This document shows, in pieces, positions 1 through 6,913 of a stretch of DNA of 8,753 bases. The notes below the pieces were generated by a model. The model had not been told where the DNA came from. It did not search any database and saw nothing but the letters and a program-made list of their open reading frames with translations. A program made the position numbers and the translations under genes. Position 1 is the first letter of the stretch; every line of letters begins with the position of its first letter. Source of the stretch: Mageeibacillus sp. UBA3708 (lineage in GTDB: Bacteria > Bacillota > Clostridia > Saccharofermentanales > Saccharofermentanaceae); the NCBI GenBank assembly GCA_002371375.1, contig DFIB01000114.1, forward strand, positions 22,831 through 31,583, in the 5' to 3' direction.

Positions 1-2135
1 TCAACGGCGGGGGGATAACCGCTGTTGGCAATTCCCGAAGATACTGCTATGTGAACGACATTATTCGCTTTGGTCAGCTGTTTTGCAAAGAAATCCTCAT
101 ATTCCTCAACGGAGGGTGGAACGGGAAGCATGGTATTGGATTTATTCTCAAGATATGAGAGCACGCCGGTCGTATCAATCTCGATCCCGTCCTTGAAAGT
201 GGTGCCTTCCATTGTCTGGACTTTGTGAGGTATGGCAGTTATATTGTACTTTGCGAGGAGATAGTGAGGAATATCGGCGATAGTGTCCGTTGTAATCATG
301 ATCCTCATCTTCTTCTGACCTGACTGCATCCAGGATACCGTATCCTTTATTATCTCATCGCCGCTGTTTGTTGCATGGACAAGAGAGGGAGGAAGGAGTC
401 TTATCAACTCATTCTCGAGCTCGGCACCGCTGATCGGCTTAATAAGGTATCCGTCAAACCTTGCACGTGCATACAGCTCCCTGTTCTCCTCTCCGGCATT
501 GGCTGTGAGGACAACCACCTTGGCCTCCTTGCTCTTGCCGCCGGTCTGTTCGCGTATCTTCTCAAAGCATTCGATACCGTCCATCTCGGGCATCAGGTGA
601 TCCATGAAGATAAGGTCATATTTGTTGTTGAGTGTCATGCTGAGTGCTTCAGCACCGCTTGATGCCGTATCTATTGACATTTTTGTATCACGAAGGAGCT
701 TCGTAACAACCAGAAGATTGGATTTGTTGTCATCAACGGCAAGTATTTTGGCATCGGGCGCCTCGAACTTTTTCTTGTAGTTGATTTTCTTGCCGATGGC
801 GTGCTTCTTCTCATAGTCAAAAACGCCTATTTTCTTATCAGTAGCGGCTTTCTGCGGTATCTCTATAATGAAGGTGGAGCCTTGCGTATAGATACTGTTA
901 ACCGTTATCTTGCCGTTCATGAGGTCAAGGAACTGCTTTACAATTGACAGACCGAGACCTGTGCCTTCGATATGCCGCGTATTGCTCTCATCAACTCTCT
1001 TGAATGCCGTGAACAGATAAGGGATATCTTCTTTCTTTATGCCCATTCCCGTATCTGTTACCGAGTAGATCATATTATATGTGTCATTTTCCCGTTGTTC
1101 ACATTCTACTGACAGTGTGATCGATCCCTCTTTTGTATACTTGATCGCATTGTTCAGGATATTCATCAGCACCTGCTTGATCCTGACTTCATCTCCCATC
1201 AGTTCGGCGGGTATGTCAGGGGCGACATTGACCTTGAACTCGAGATTCTTCTCCTTGGCCCTTATCCACAGCATACCTACGAGCTCCGAAAGCATATCTC
1301 CCGTTGAGTATGAATCGATCAGCAGGTGCATATCGCCTGCCTGGAACTTGGACATGTCCAGGATGTCGTTGATAAGGTTGAGAAGAAGTTTGCCTGCGAC
1401 CCTGATGTTAACGGCATCTTCCGCTACCTCATCACTTATATCTTCGCGCATTATCATCTCGTTCAGTCCGATGATAGTGTTGATAGGTGTTCTTATCTCA
1501 TGGCTCATGCTTGAGAAAAACCTGTTCTGTGAAGCATTGAGAGCCTCGATCTGCTTGCTCTGTTCTTCAGCAATCTTGCTCTTCTGAATATACAGTTTGT
1601 GCTCCCAGTTGATAATAACCATGATGCTTGTTGTTACCATGATCAGTGTGATAAACGTATAAATATATGTAAGAAGGGAAGAGTTATCAGCTACCAGCTG
1701 AGGATAAAAATACGACAGGGCATAGCACGCGATGCCGATAGTTTCCTCCAGTAATGAAAAGATTATCCTTGTCTTACCGCGCATCAGAATCCCTATAAGG
1801 AACAGGGTATAAACAAACCACAGAGGTGCTGCCCCGGCCGCGCCGTCCTCATTAAAAAAACTGATGGGGAAATAGGCAAATCCCAGAATGGATATTATTG
1901 AGATGATTCCACCATCGATTTTTTTTGTTCTGTATGCAAGCATTCCGCAGAGTATGAGAAGTGCTATGACCCCTAACATATACGGGACATCCCTTAGGTA
2001 TTCACTGCTTAGTGCCATCAATGCTGTCGATACTGCAAGCATTACCACTGTAAGATTCGTGCTCAGGACATATAATCTCTGCCTGATATCGACGGATTCA
2101 TCATATAAATAAGACAGAATTGCTAAACTTCTCAT
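1..2135 (-). CDS. Six-TM hybrid histidine kinase with receiver, fused to a DegV/FakB-like lipid-binding domain (3' end outside window)
   Basis: The frame is open from the ATG at 2135 to the window edge: 711 codons plus two bases, no stop. Residues 26-176 hold about six hydrophobic segments with no sizeable extracellular domain, so the input is probably membrane-borne or cytoplasmic. The kinase core follows: H-box SHEIRTP with phospho-acceptor H212, N-box N328/N329, G1 box DTGMGI from D361, G2 box GTGLGLS at 391-397. A canonical receiver spans about 462-582 (D468/D469, phospho-acceptor D512, T544, K566). From M610 the protein matches the start of the DegV/EDD fold: a TTDTIADIP element at 615-623, FKDG near 647-650, and a VSSG loop at 698-701. 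DegV proteins, including FakB, bind fatty acids; that role here is inferred. A full DegV domain needs about 180 more residues beyond the edge. No HPt is seen. Translation is probably coupled to the upstream kinase gene, whose stop lies 2 bp before this ATG. Confidence 0.9.
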   Translation of the reverse strand, partial: MRSLAILSYLYDESVDIRQRLYVLSTNLTVVMLAVSTALMALSSEYLRDVPYMLGVIALLILCGMLAYRTKKIDGGIISIISILGFAYFPISFFNEDGAAGAAPLWFVYTLFLIGILMRGKTRIIFSLLEETIGIACYALSYFYPQLVADNSSLLTYIYTFITLIMVTTSIMVIINWEHKLYIQKSKIAEEQSKQIEALNASQNRFFSSMSHEIRTPINTIIGLNEMIMREDISDEVAEDAVNIRVAGKLLLNLINDILDMSKFQAGDMHLLIDSYSTGDMLSELVGMLWIRAKEKNLEFKVNVAPDIPAELMGDEVRIKQVLMNILNNAIKYTKEGSITLSVECEQRENDTYNMIYSVTDTGMGIKKEDIPYLFTAFKRVDESNTRHIEGTGLGLSIVKQFLDLMNGKITVNSIYTQGSTFIIEIPQKAATDKKIGVFDYEKKHAIGKKINYKKKFEAPDAKILAVDDNKSNLLVVTKLLRDTKMSIDTASSGAEALSMTLNNKYDLIFMDHLMPEMDGIECFEKIREQTGGKSKEAKVVVLTANAGEENRELYARARFDGYLIKPISGAELENELIRLLPPSLVHATNSGDEIIKDTVSWMQSGQKKMRIMITTDTIADIPHYLLAKYNITAIPHKVQTMEGTTFKDGIEIDTTGVLSYLENKSNTMLPVPPSVEEYEDFFAKQLTKANNVVHIAVSSGIANSGYPPAV

Positions 2136-2137
2136 GA

Positions 2138-4756
2138 TCAGTTATCCTCCCCGTCAGGATTGAACTCGAAGATATCGTCAGAATCAGATGCATCGTTAAT
2201 CACGTCATCCTGTCCCGGTCCGAATTCAAGAACTTCTTTCTCTTCCTCGCGGTTATCTTCTTCTTTATCAAGAGCTGAAAGTATTGTCTGTCTCAGGTTA
2301 TCTATATCTTTGATTACCCTCTCGTGATTATTCACTATATAGTCAATATTGCTCTCTTTGGCAGCAGTCTCAAGGGCCAGTGCATCACTTGAGATACCGA
2401 GCGCCCCGATTGTCTTGGTAGTGCTCTTGACGGCGTGAATGACGATCTCGTAATTCTTCCAGTCTTTATCAATGTAGGATCTGTTGAGTGATGTGACTTT
2501 GTCTTTGGATTCTGATGCTATCTGCAGCAGCATTGTCTTATAGAAATCAAGATCACCGGCACAGTAGTGAAGACCTGTCTCAACATCGATATTGCCGGCT
2601 TTAAGTTTGCCTCTTAAGGTCGTCGGCTGTGATGTCGCCGGCACCGCCGGTGCGGCTGCGTCATCCTTGCCGTCATCAGATTCCGTTCCTATATCCGAAT
2701 CCTTAACGTACGAGATGGAGGATACGGGCAGGAGCTTCTTAAGGACTCTCTCCAGCTCCTCGATCTCGATAGGCTTGCTTACGAAGCCGTCGAAGCCGAC
2801 TGACATGAACATCTGCTTGGCCGAACTCATGGCATTTGCAGTCAAAGCTACGATGGGAACATTATGACCGAGACCCGAGACATCTGCCCTGATCCTCTTC
2901 ATTGCTTCAACTCCGTCCATTCCGCCCATCATATGATCCATGAAGATGATGTCAAACAACTCCTTCCTGCAGGCTTCGATTGACTCAGGTCCGGAATTTG
3001 CCGTCGTTACCTTCATGCCGTAACGCTTGAATATACTTTTGGCAACTATCAGGTTCATCGGTTCATCATCTACGACGAGAGCGTGAACATTACTGATGAC
3101 CATATGACCTTTGGTGATATCTTTGTTGCTTATATCAGAATTGAGGGCAGATACAATGGGGAAGCAGTAGAAGGGCTTCTCCAGTATCCTGACTCTTGAA
3201 TCCTTAGGCAGGATGAATCCCGGATTGGCAACCACGATGACCACCATGTCTGAGGTCATGCTTTCGATGAGATCCAAATGTTCTGTGTATTCACGTTCGC
3301 CGACAAAGAGGTGCGTGATATTGACGGAGTCACAAAGCACCTTGAGATTCTCCGCATTCTCGACCCTGTGCATCTGTATCCCGAGTCCCTTGACTATATT
3401 GAAGAGGCAGGAATTATAGTATTCGCGCACTCGCGGATTATCGAATTTGTCGATATGCAGAAAAGCTGCAAGGCAGAGCTTGTCAGGTTCTTCGATGGAC
3501 ATGCAACTTGTACTGTTAACGACCTTTTGAGGAATGCTGACACGTACTGTAGTACCTTCATTTACTTTGCTGCTGACTGTCATAAAGCCGCCCATGGAAC
3601 TTACAAATCCGCGCACGATGCTCATACCAAGTCCGAGGCCGCCTCCGATGCGGCTTCTGCCGGAATCTGCCTGATAGAACTGTTCATAGATATGTTCTAC
3701 ATCCTCATCAGTCATACCGATACCGGTATCGGATACTTCAATCTGAAGATTAACCCCGTATGACTGTGCCTCGGTGTCCAGCTTCACATATACGCCGCCT
3801 TCATTTGTATATTTAAGACCGTTTGTTATGAGTGACTTAAGGATCTTCTTGAGCTTGGTCACATCAGAATTCATCGCAGCGGGAATCGACGGGTCAATGT
3901 CGATTATCAATTCAAGTTCCGGTTTCCTGACATCATGAAGATCGTTGATCAGGTCGTTCATGAGGGAAGATACCATATAGTCTTCGCTGTTCTTGACGAG
4001 TTTGCCTCTGTCAATCTCGGAATAATCAAGGATGTCGCTTATCTGTTCCGCGACTCTTCTTCCTGCGCTCCTCACGGATTCCATATCCCTGCGTATATCT
4101 TCTTTCTCCTCTTTGTCAATACATACGCCCGTGAGTCCTATAACAGCGTTGACCGGAGTCCTTAGTTCATGGGATACATTGGTTAGGAAATCATTAAGTC
4201 TTTCTGTTGATTCTGTAAGCAGATTGATCTCATTCTCAGATGCGCCGAGCACCTCACTCCATTTATCAATTATTGTTTTTGAGATGTGGCCGATCATCAG
4301 GACCATTCCGCAATGTATCATTGTTCTTGTTACCATCAGAAGATCAACTGCGGCTCCTTCCTGAACGAGGAGTGTGACACAGTAAGCCATGGTAACAAAA
4401 TATGTTACCTGAAGCATCGTGATGATCTTTTTGTTGCCTGTAACAGTGAAGAGCATGATGACTGCAGCCATGACAATGGCAAGATCATAAGCACTCGTCG
4501 GATAAGTTCCGTAGTAGAAGAATGAGACCATCAGAAGAATAGCACTGATCCAGATGCGGTGATATGCTGTCATGGACTTCTTGATAAACATCGCCCAGGA
4601 CACTATTACGCCGGCGCAGATCGGTATGAGAGGCCAGATTATCCAGCCGAGTAGCAGGGATTCAACAGTCAGTACTGTAGAGAAGATTGTATAACAGACC
4701 TGAATTATCAAGTTGGAAGACTTGAATAATTCATTGCGTGAATTCATTATGCCCAT
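2138..4756 (-). CDS. Six-TM hybrid histidine kinase with pseudo-receiver, receiver, HPt domain and acidic tail
   Basis: This 872-residue membrane kinase carries a full phosphorelay in one chain. About six hydrophobic segments lie at 15-160. The DHp helix has SHELRTP with H196. The ATPase domain shows N312, DTGIGM from D343 and a glycine-rich G2 box at 371-377. Residues about 427-540 look like a receiver fold that has lost its acidic pocket and phospho-acceptor Asp but keeps a Lys-Pro (K527-P528). The following receiver is canonical (D563/D564, D607, T639, K661). A low-complexity Asp/Ala/Pro linker (about 687-712) leads to an HPt domain with the HAVKS motif at H774. The last 43 residues are very acidic and carry two related motifs, LEFGPG and FEFNPD. 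The start is supported by AGGAGA 6 nt before the ATG; the next in-frame ATG (M4) would be too far away. It is the middle gene of the operon and is well placed to pass phosphate to receivers in the flanking genes, which is an inference. Confidence 0.93.
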   Translation of the reverse strand: MGIMNSRNELFKSSNLIIQVCYTIFSTVLTVESLLLGWIIWPLIPICAGVIVSWAMFIKKSMTAYHRIWISAILLMVSFFYYGTYPTSAYDLAIVMAAVIMLFTVTGNKKIITMLQVTYFVTMAYCVTLLVQEGAAVDLLMVTRTMIHCGMVLMIGHISKTIIDKWSEVLGASENEINLLTESTERLNDFLTNVSHELRTPVNAVIGLTGVCIDKEEKEDIRRDMESVRSAGRRVAEQISDILDYSEIDRGKLVKNSEDYMVSSLMNDLINDLHDVRKPELELIIDIDPSIPAAMNSDVTKLKKILKSLITNGLKYTNEGGVYVKLDTEAQSYGVNLQIEVSDTGIGMTDEDVEHIYEQFYQADSGRSRIGGGLGLGMSIVRGFVSSMGGFMTVSSKVNEGTTVRVSIPQKVVNSTSCMSIEEPDKLCLAAFLHIDKFDNPRVREYYNSCLFNIVKGLGIQMHRVENAENLKVLCDSVNITHLFVGEREYTEHLDLIESMTSDMVVIVVANPGFILPKDSRVRILEKPFYCFPIVSALNSDISNKDITKGHMVISNVHALVVDDEPMNLIVAKSIFKRYGMKVTTANSGPESIEACRKELFDIIFMDHMMGGMDGVEAMKRIRADVSGLGHNVPIVALTANAMSSAKQMFMSVGFDGFVSKPIEIEELERVLKKLLPVSSISYVKDSDIGTESDDGKDDAAAPAVPATSQPTTLRGKLKAGNIDVETGLHYCAGDLDFYKTMLLQIASESKDKVTSLNRSYIDKDWKNYEIVIHAVKSTTKTIGALGISSDALALETAAKESNIDYIVNNHERVIKDIDNLRQTILSALDKEEDNREEEKEVLEFGPGQDDVINDASDSDDIFEFNPDGEDN
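2145..2152 (-). promoter_or_regulatory. Ribosome binding site inside the end of the upstream kinase gene
   Basis: The minus strand reads GGGGAGGA, 9 nt before the ATG at 2135. It lies within the last codons of the preceding gene, whose TGA (2140-2138) comes between it and the start. This arrangement fixes the start of the downstream kinase and suggests termination-reinitiation coupling, which would keep the two kinases in a fixed ratio. Confidence 0.75.
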
Positions 4757-4762
4757 GACTTA

Positions 4763-4768
4763 TCTCCT
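4763..4768 (-). promoter_or_regulatory. Ribosome binding site that decides the start of the HPt-bearing kinase
   Basis: AGGAGA on the minus strand sits 6 nt before the ATG at 4756. A second ATG three codons downstream would leave about 15 nt of spacing, so the upstream ATG (MGIM...) is preferred. Confidence 0.7.
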
Positions 4769-4784
4769 GTTGTAAAGATCGGTG

Positions 4785-6545
4785 TTATCTGTGATATCTC
4801 TTCCTGAGCATCATCAACTCCAGTATGTGATTGATGCGGAGTATCATTATCTCCGGAGCGCATGGTTTCCTGAGGAAGTCGATTGCACCAAGACTCAATC
4901 CCTTATCTTCCGCGCCGTCACTGTCATCGGCCGTGAGGAAGATTACAGGGATTCGTGCTACTTCATTGCAACGGCTCTTCAGCTTCTCAAGTGTCTCAAA
5001 ACCATCCATTTCCGGCATCTTGATGTCGAGAAGGATAAGGTCAGGAAGATCTTCGTTGTTGTCAATGTAATCCAGCAAAGCCGTTCCGGAAATAAGAGGA
5101 GTTACCTTGATATTCTTATCGGTCAGGATCTTGGAGGCAAACCTCAGATACTGCTCGTCATCGTCGACCACGATCACATGCTTATCCTGCACCTCGAAAG
5201 CTCTTCCGACTCTCGGAGTGATGAACTCGCTGTCGTATTTGATCTCGGTGTTGTGTCCGTCCTGCTCATACCAGGAATTGATTATCTGACTCGCGATACG
5301 GTCTATGAAATCCTCTCTGAAATCGGTCAGGAAAACATAGTACTGATTGAATCTGTTGCGCGTTACGATGTCTGACTTGCGCAGAGACTGTCTCACATGA
5401 TTGCCGAATTCATCGCATGAATCGTTGTATTTATCTTTGGATATTCCATCAGGCTGTTCCAGCGTGAACAGGAGCTTGCACGCATTAGTGTTGTGACGCG
5501 TAACATATCTGATTATGTATCTGTAGACATAGGAGAAAGCTTCCATGTCGAGCTGCATGGCGACATCATTTATATTGCGTTCGCCCAGTATCTCCGACAG
5601 TTCGCCGATTGTCTGATTCGACGATCCGGCCTCATCATCCGAGAACGCTTCGGAAGTGTAGAGGTCATAGCCGTGCTTGCCGTTCTTCTTAACTTTGTAA
5701 AGTGATTTGTCAGCAAGCTTAAGCAGGGAGGCATAGTCATTGCCGTGTTTTGGAACCATAATTGCACCGACAGAGACACCTAACGGAATATTCATGTCGT
5801 CTCCCATAAGAGACTTGGCAGACGACAGCATCCGCTGATTGAGCTTCATGGTAAAATCCGCCACCAGATCTTCGTTAGTAAAACCCTTGCAGAATGCCAC
5901 AAATTCATCTCCGCCGATCCTGCCGGCCTTGCTGTCTGCCGGCATGGTATCGCGTATGATATCGGCGAAAGTAATCAACACCTTATCGCCCATCTCGTGA
6001 CCGTATATATCGTTGACAAGCTTGAAGGAATCCAGGTCGATCATGGCCAGACATCCCGTTGAATTACTGCATATCCTTGACATCTCAACTCCGGTCGCAG
6101 CCTTGTTATAGAGACCCGTGAGCTTGTCTATGGTAGCTTCATCCTTGAGGCTCAACATCTCACTCTGCATCGAGATGACATTGTTGATACGTTTGAGCAA
6201 TACGTCGGGATTGAAAGGTTTGCGGATGAAGTCTGATACACCGACTTCGAATCCCCTCGTCTCAGTGCTCGTATCCTCATCGGCCGTCAGAAAGATGACG
6301 GGAGTGGAGGGAAGTCCCTTCTTCTCCTCAAGTTCGCGGAACAGCTTAAGTGTCTCAAATCCGTCGAGCTCCGGCATCTTGATATCGAGCAATATAAGAT
6401 CCGGTACGCCCTTGCTGTCGACATAATCGAGAAGTGCTTTGCCTGATTTGAGTGCCGTAACACGCATATTATTCTTGCTAAGGATGTGACCTGCCATCTG
6501 CAGATTGGTTGTATCGTCATCGACGACCATTATCCATTTGGCCAT
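4785..6545 (-). CDS. Diguanylate cyclase with two receivers: REC-GGDEF-degenerate GGDEF-REC
   Basis: This 586-residue protein is soluble, with no signal peptide or TM segment. REC1 (about 4-122) has D9-D11, phospho-acceptor D54, T87 and K109. The GGDEF domain (about 135-297) has KLTGLYNK, metal-binding D170, N178 and an intact GGDEF at 211-215, so it should make c-di-GMP from two GTP. The usual inhibitory RxxD motif upstream is replaced (P202 and S205 at the Arg and Asp positions). Residues about 325-440 resemble a second GGDEF fold whose signature has become RFNQY (398-402), so it is catalytically dead, yet RKSD (389-392) keeps the RxxD spacing. REC2 (about 456-575) is canonical (D461-D463, D507, T538, K560). 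REC1 and REC2 are close in sequence, including LILLDIKMPE in both, which points to duplication within the gene. GGAGG at 6559-6555 supports the start. It is the first gene of the operon; the kinase gene follows after 28 bp. The cyclase call is strong; assignment of the degenerate domain is moderate. Confidence 0.93.
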   Translation of the reverse strand: MAKWIMVVDDDTTNLQMAGHILSKNNMRVTALKSGKALLDYVDSKGVPDLILLDIKMPELDGFETLKLFRELEEKKGLPSTPVIFLTADEDTSTETRGFEVGVSDFIRKPFNPDVLLKRINNVISMQSEMLSLKDEATIDKLTGLYNKAATGVEMSRICSNSTGCLAMIDLDSFKLVNDIYGHEMGDKVLITFADIIRDTMPADSKAGRIGGDEFVAFCKGFTNEDLVADFTMKLNQRMLSSAKSLMGDDMNIPLGVSVGAIMVPKHGNDYASLLKLADKSLYKVKKNGKHGYDLYTSEAFSDDEAGSSNQTIGELSEILGERNINDVAMQLDMEAFSYVYRYIIRYVTRHNTNACKLLFTLEQPDGISKDKYNDSCDEFGNHVRQSLRKSDIVTRNRFNQYYVFLTDFREDFIDRIASQIINSWYEQDGHNTEIKYDSEFITPRVGRAFEVQDKHVIVVDDDEQYLRFASKILTDKNIKVTPLISGTALLDYIDNNEDLPDLILLDIKMPEMDGFETLEKLKSRCNEVARIPVIFLTADDSDGAEDKGLSLGAIDFLRKPCAPEIMILRINHILELMMLRKRYHR

Positions 6546-6578
6546 AAGTAGATTCCTCCGTTCAGGGGTTATGCTTAT

Positions 6579-6607
6579 ATTGTAATTTTACTACGAATTC
6601 GTGCTGA
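6579..6607 (-). promoter_or_regulatory. Candidate operon promoter with a palindrome in the spacer
   Basis: On the minus strand TACAAT (6584-6579) could be a -10 element, with TCAGCA (6607-6602) as a poor -35 after a 17-bp spacer. The predicted transcript would start near 6572, giving a leader of about 27 nt. A perfect 10-bp palindrome, ACGAATTCGT (6593-6602), fills much of the spacer, where a repressor or activator could act. The -35 matches only half of the consensus, so this is tentative. Confidence 0.3.
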
Positions 6608-6610
6608 TTC

Positions 6611-6631
6611 CTAATAAAAATGTATTATTAG
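6611..6631. repeat. AT-rich inverted repeat upstream of the operon
   Basis: CTAATAA (6611-6617) and TTATTAG (6625-6631) are perfect 7-bp inverted arms around a 7-bp centre. The element lies just upstream of the candidate operon promoter. It has no flanking T-run and weak arms, so an operator is more plausible than a terminator, but nothing identifies a binding protein. Confidence 0.35.
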
Positions 6632-6656
6632 TGCGCATCGGACTCCATCACACCGG

Positions 6657-6858
6657 TTCCGCCGGGAAGCAGCAATTCTTCCGCACAAAATTGACCGAAG
6701 ACACATCAGTCTGACCGCAACGGCGAGATCAGCGTTTCCGCAGAAAAACGGCAATCCTTCCGCATAAACTGCGGAAGAAAAGTTCAATTCCTGCGGATTC
6801 CGCAATAATCAGGGATCCTTCCGCAATTTCCGCGGAAAAATCTTCAATTCTTGCGGAA
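6657..6858. repeat. Non-coding cluster of TTCCGC/GCGGAA motifs with 21-23 bp phasing
   Basis: TTCCGC occurs on the plus strand at 6657, 6679, 6736, 6758, 6798, 6819 and 6828, and GCGGAA at 6771, 6832 and 6853. That is ten hits in about 200 bp, where chance predicts roughly 0.1. Several neighbours are 21-22 bp apart. Variants GACCGC (6713) and GCGGAT (6793) fit the same spacing. Motifs pair into palindromes: CTTCCGCA/TGCGGAAG with a 5-bp loop (6757-6777), TGCGGATTCCGCA (6792-6804) and TTTCCGCGGAAA (6827-6838). A CAATTC or CAATCC often precedes the motif (6673, 6752, 6785, 6845). No convincing ORF covers the region. It could be a multi-site regulator-binding region or a degenerate local repeat; its function is unknown. 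Confidence 0.7.
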
Positions 6859-6898
6859 ACCGGATCGTGAGTTCCGGCGAAGAGGCATTAGGCTTTTG

Positions 6899-6907
6899 TG
6901 TTACAAT
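6899..6907 (+). promoter_or_regulatory. Extended -10 promoter of the small gene, predicting a leaderless transcript
   Basis: TGTTACAAT combines an extended -10 TGn with the hexamer TACAAT (6902-6907). The usual 7-nt step puts transcription start at about 6914, which is the A of the ATG. No -35-like hexamer is obvious at 17 bp, as expected for an extended -10 promoter. No Shine-Dalgarno sequence precedes the ATG. Confidence 0.5.
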
Positions 6908-6913
6908 ACCCCT

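Noticed and set aside
306..308. A separate DegV gene starting at the ATG of M610
   Set aside because: There is no stop between the receiver and this Met, and no good ribosome binding site; a fusion is simpler. An internal start cannot be fully excluded.
1081..1587. A long plus-strand ORF opposite the DegV-fusion kinase
   Set aside because: It is a shadow of the kinase core frame; the opposite strand shows H, N and G boxes in order.
6757..6777. Rho-independent terminator from the CTTCCGCA/TGCGGAAG hairpin
   Set aside because: Neither strand has a T-run after the stem, and no gene ends next to it.
6611..6805. A 64-codon minus-strand ORF upstream of the signalling operon
   Set aside because: It starts at TTG without a ribosome binding site, lies wholly in the TTCCGC repeat region and has no recognisable domain.
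6657..6858. CRISPR array
   Set aside because: The motif is only 6-8 bp, occurs in both orientations and has no uniform repeat-spacer pattern or cas genes nearby.
6851..6913. N-terminal extension of the small gene from a TTG
   Set aside because: The extra 21 residues are Arg-rich, partly encoded by the repeat array, and lie upstream of the predicted transcription start.
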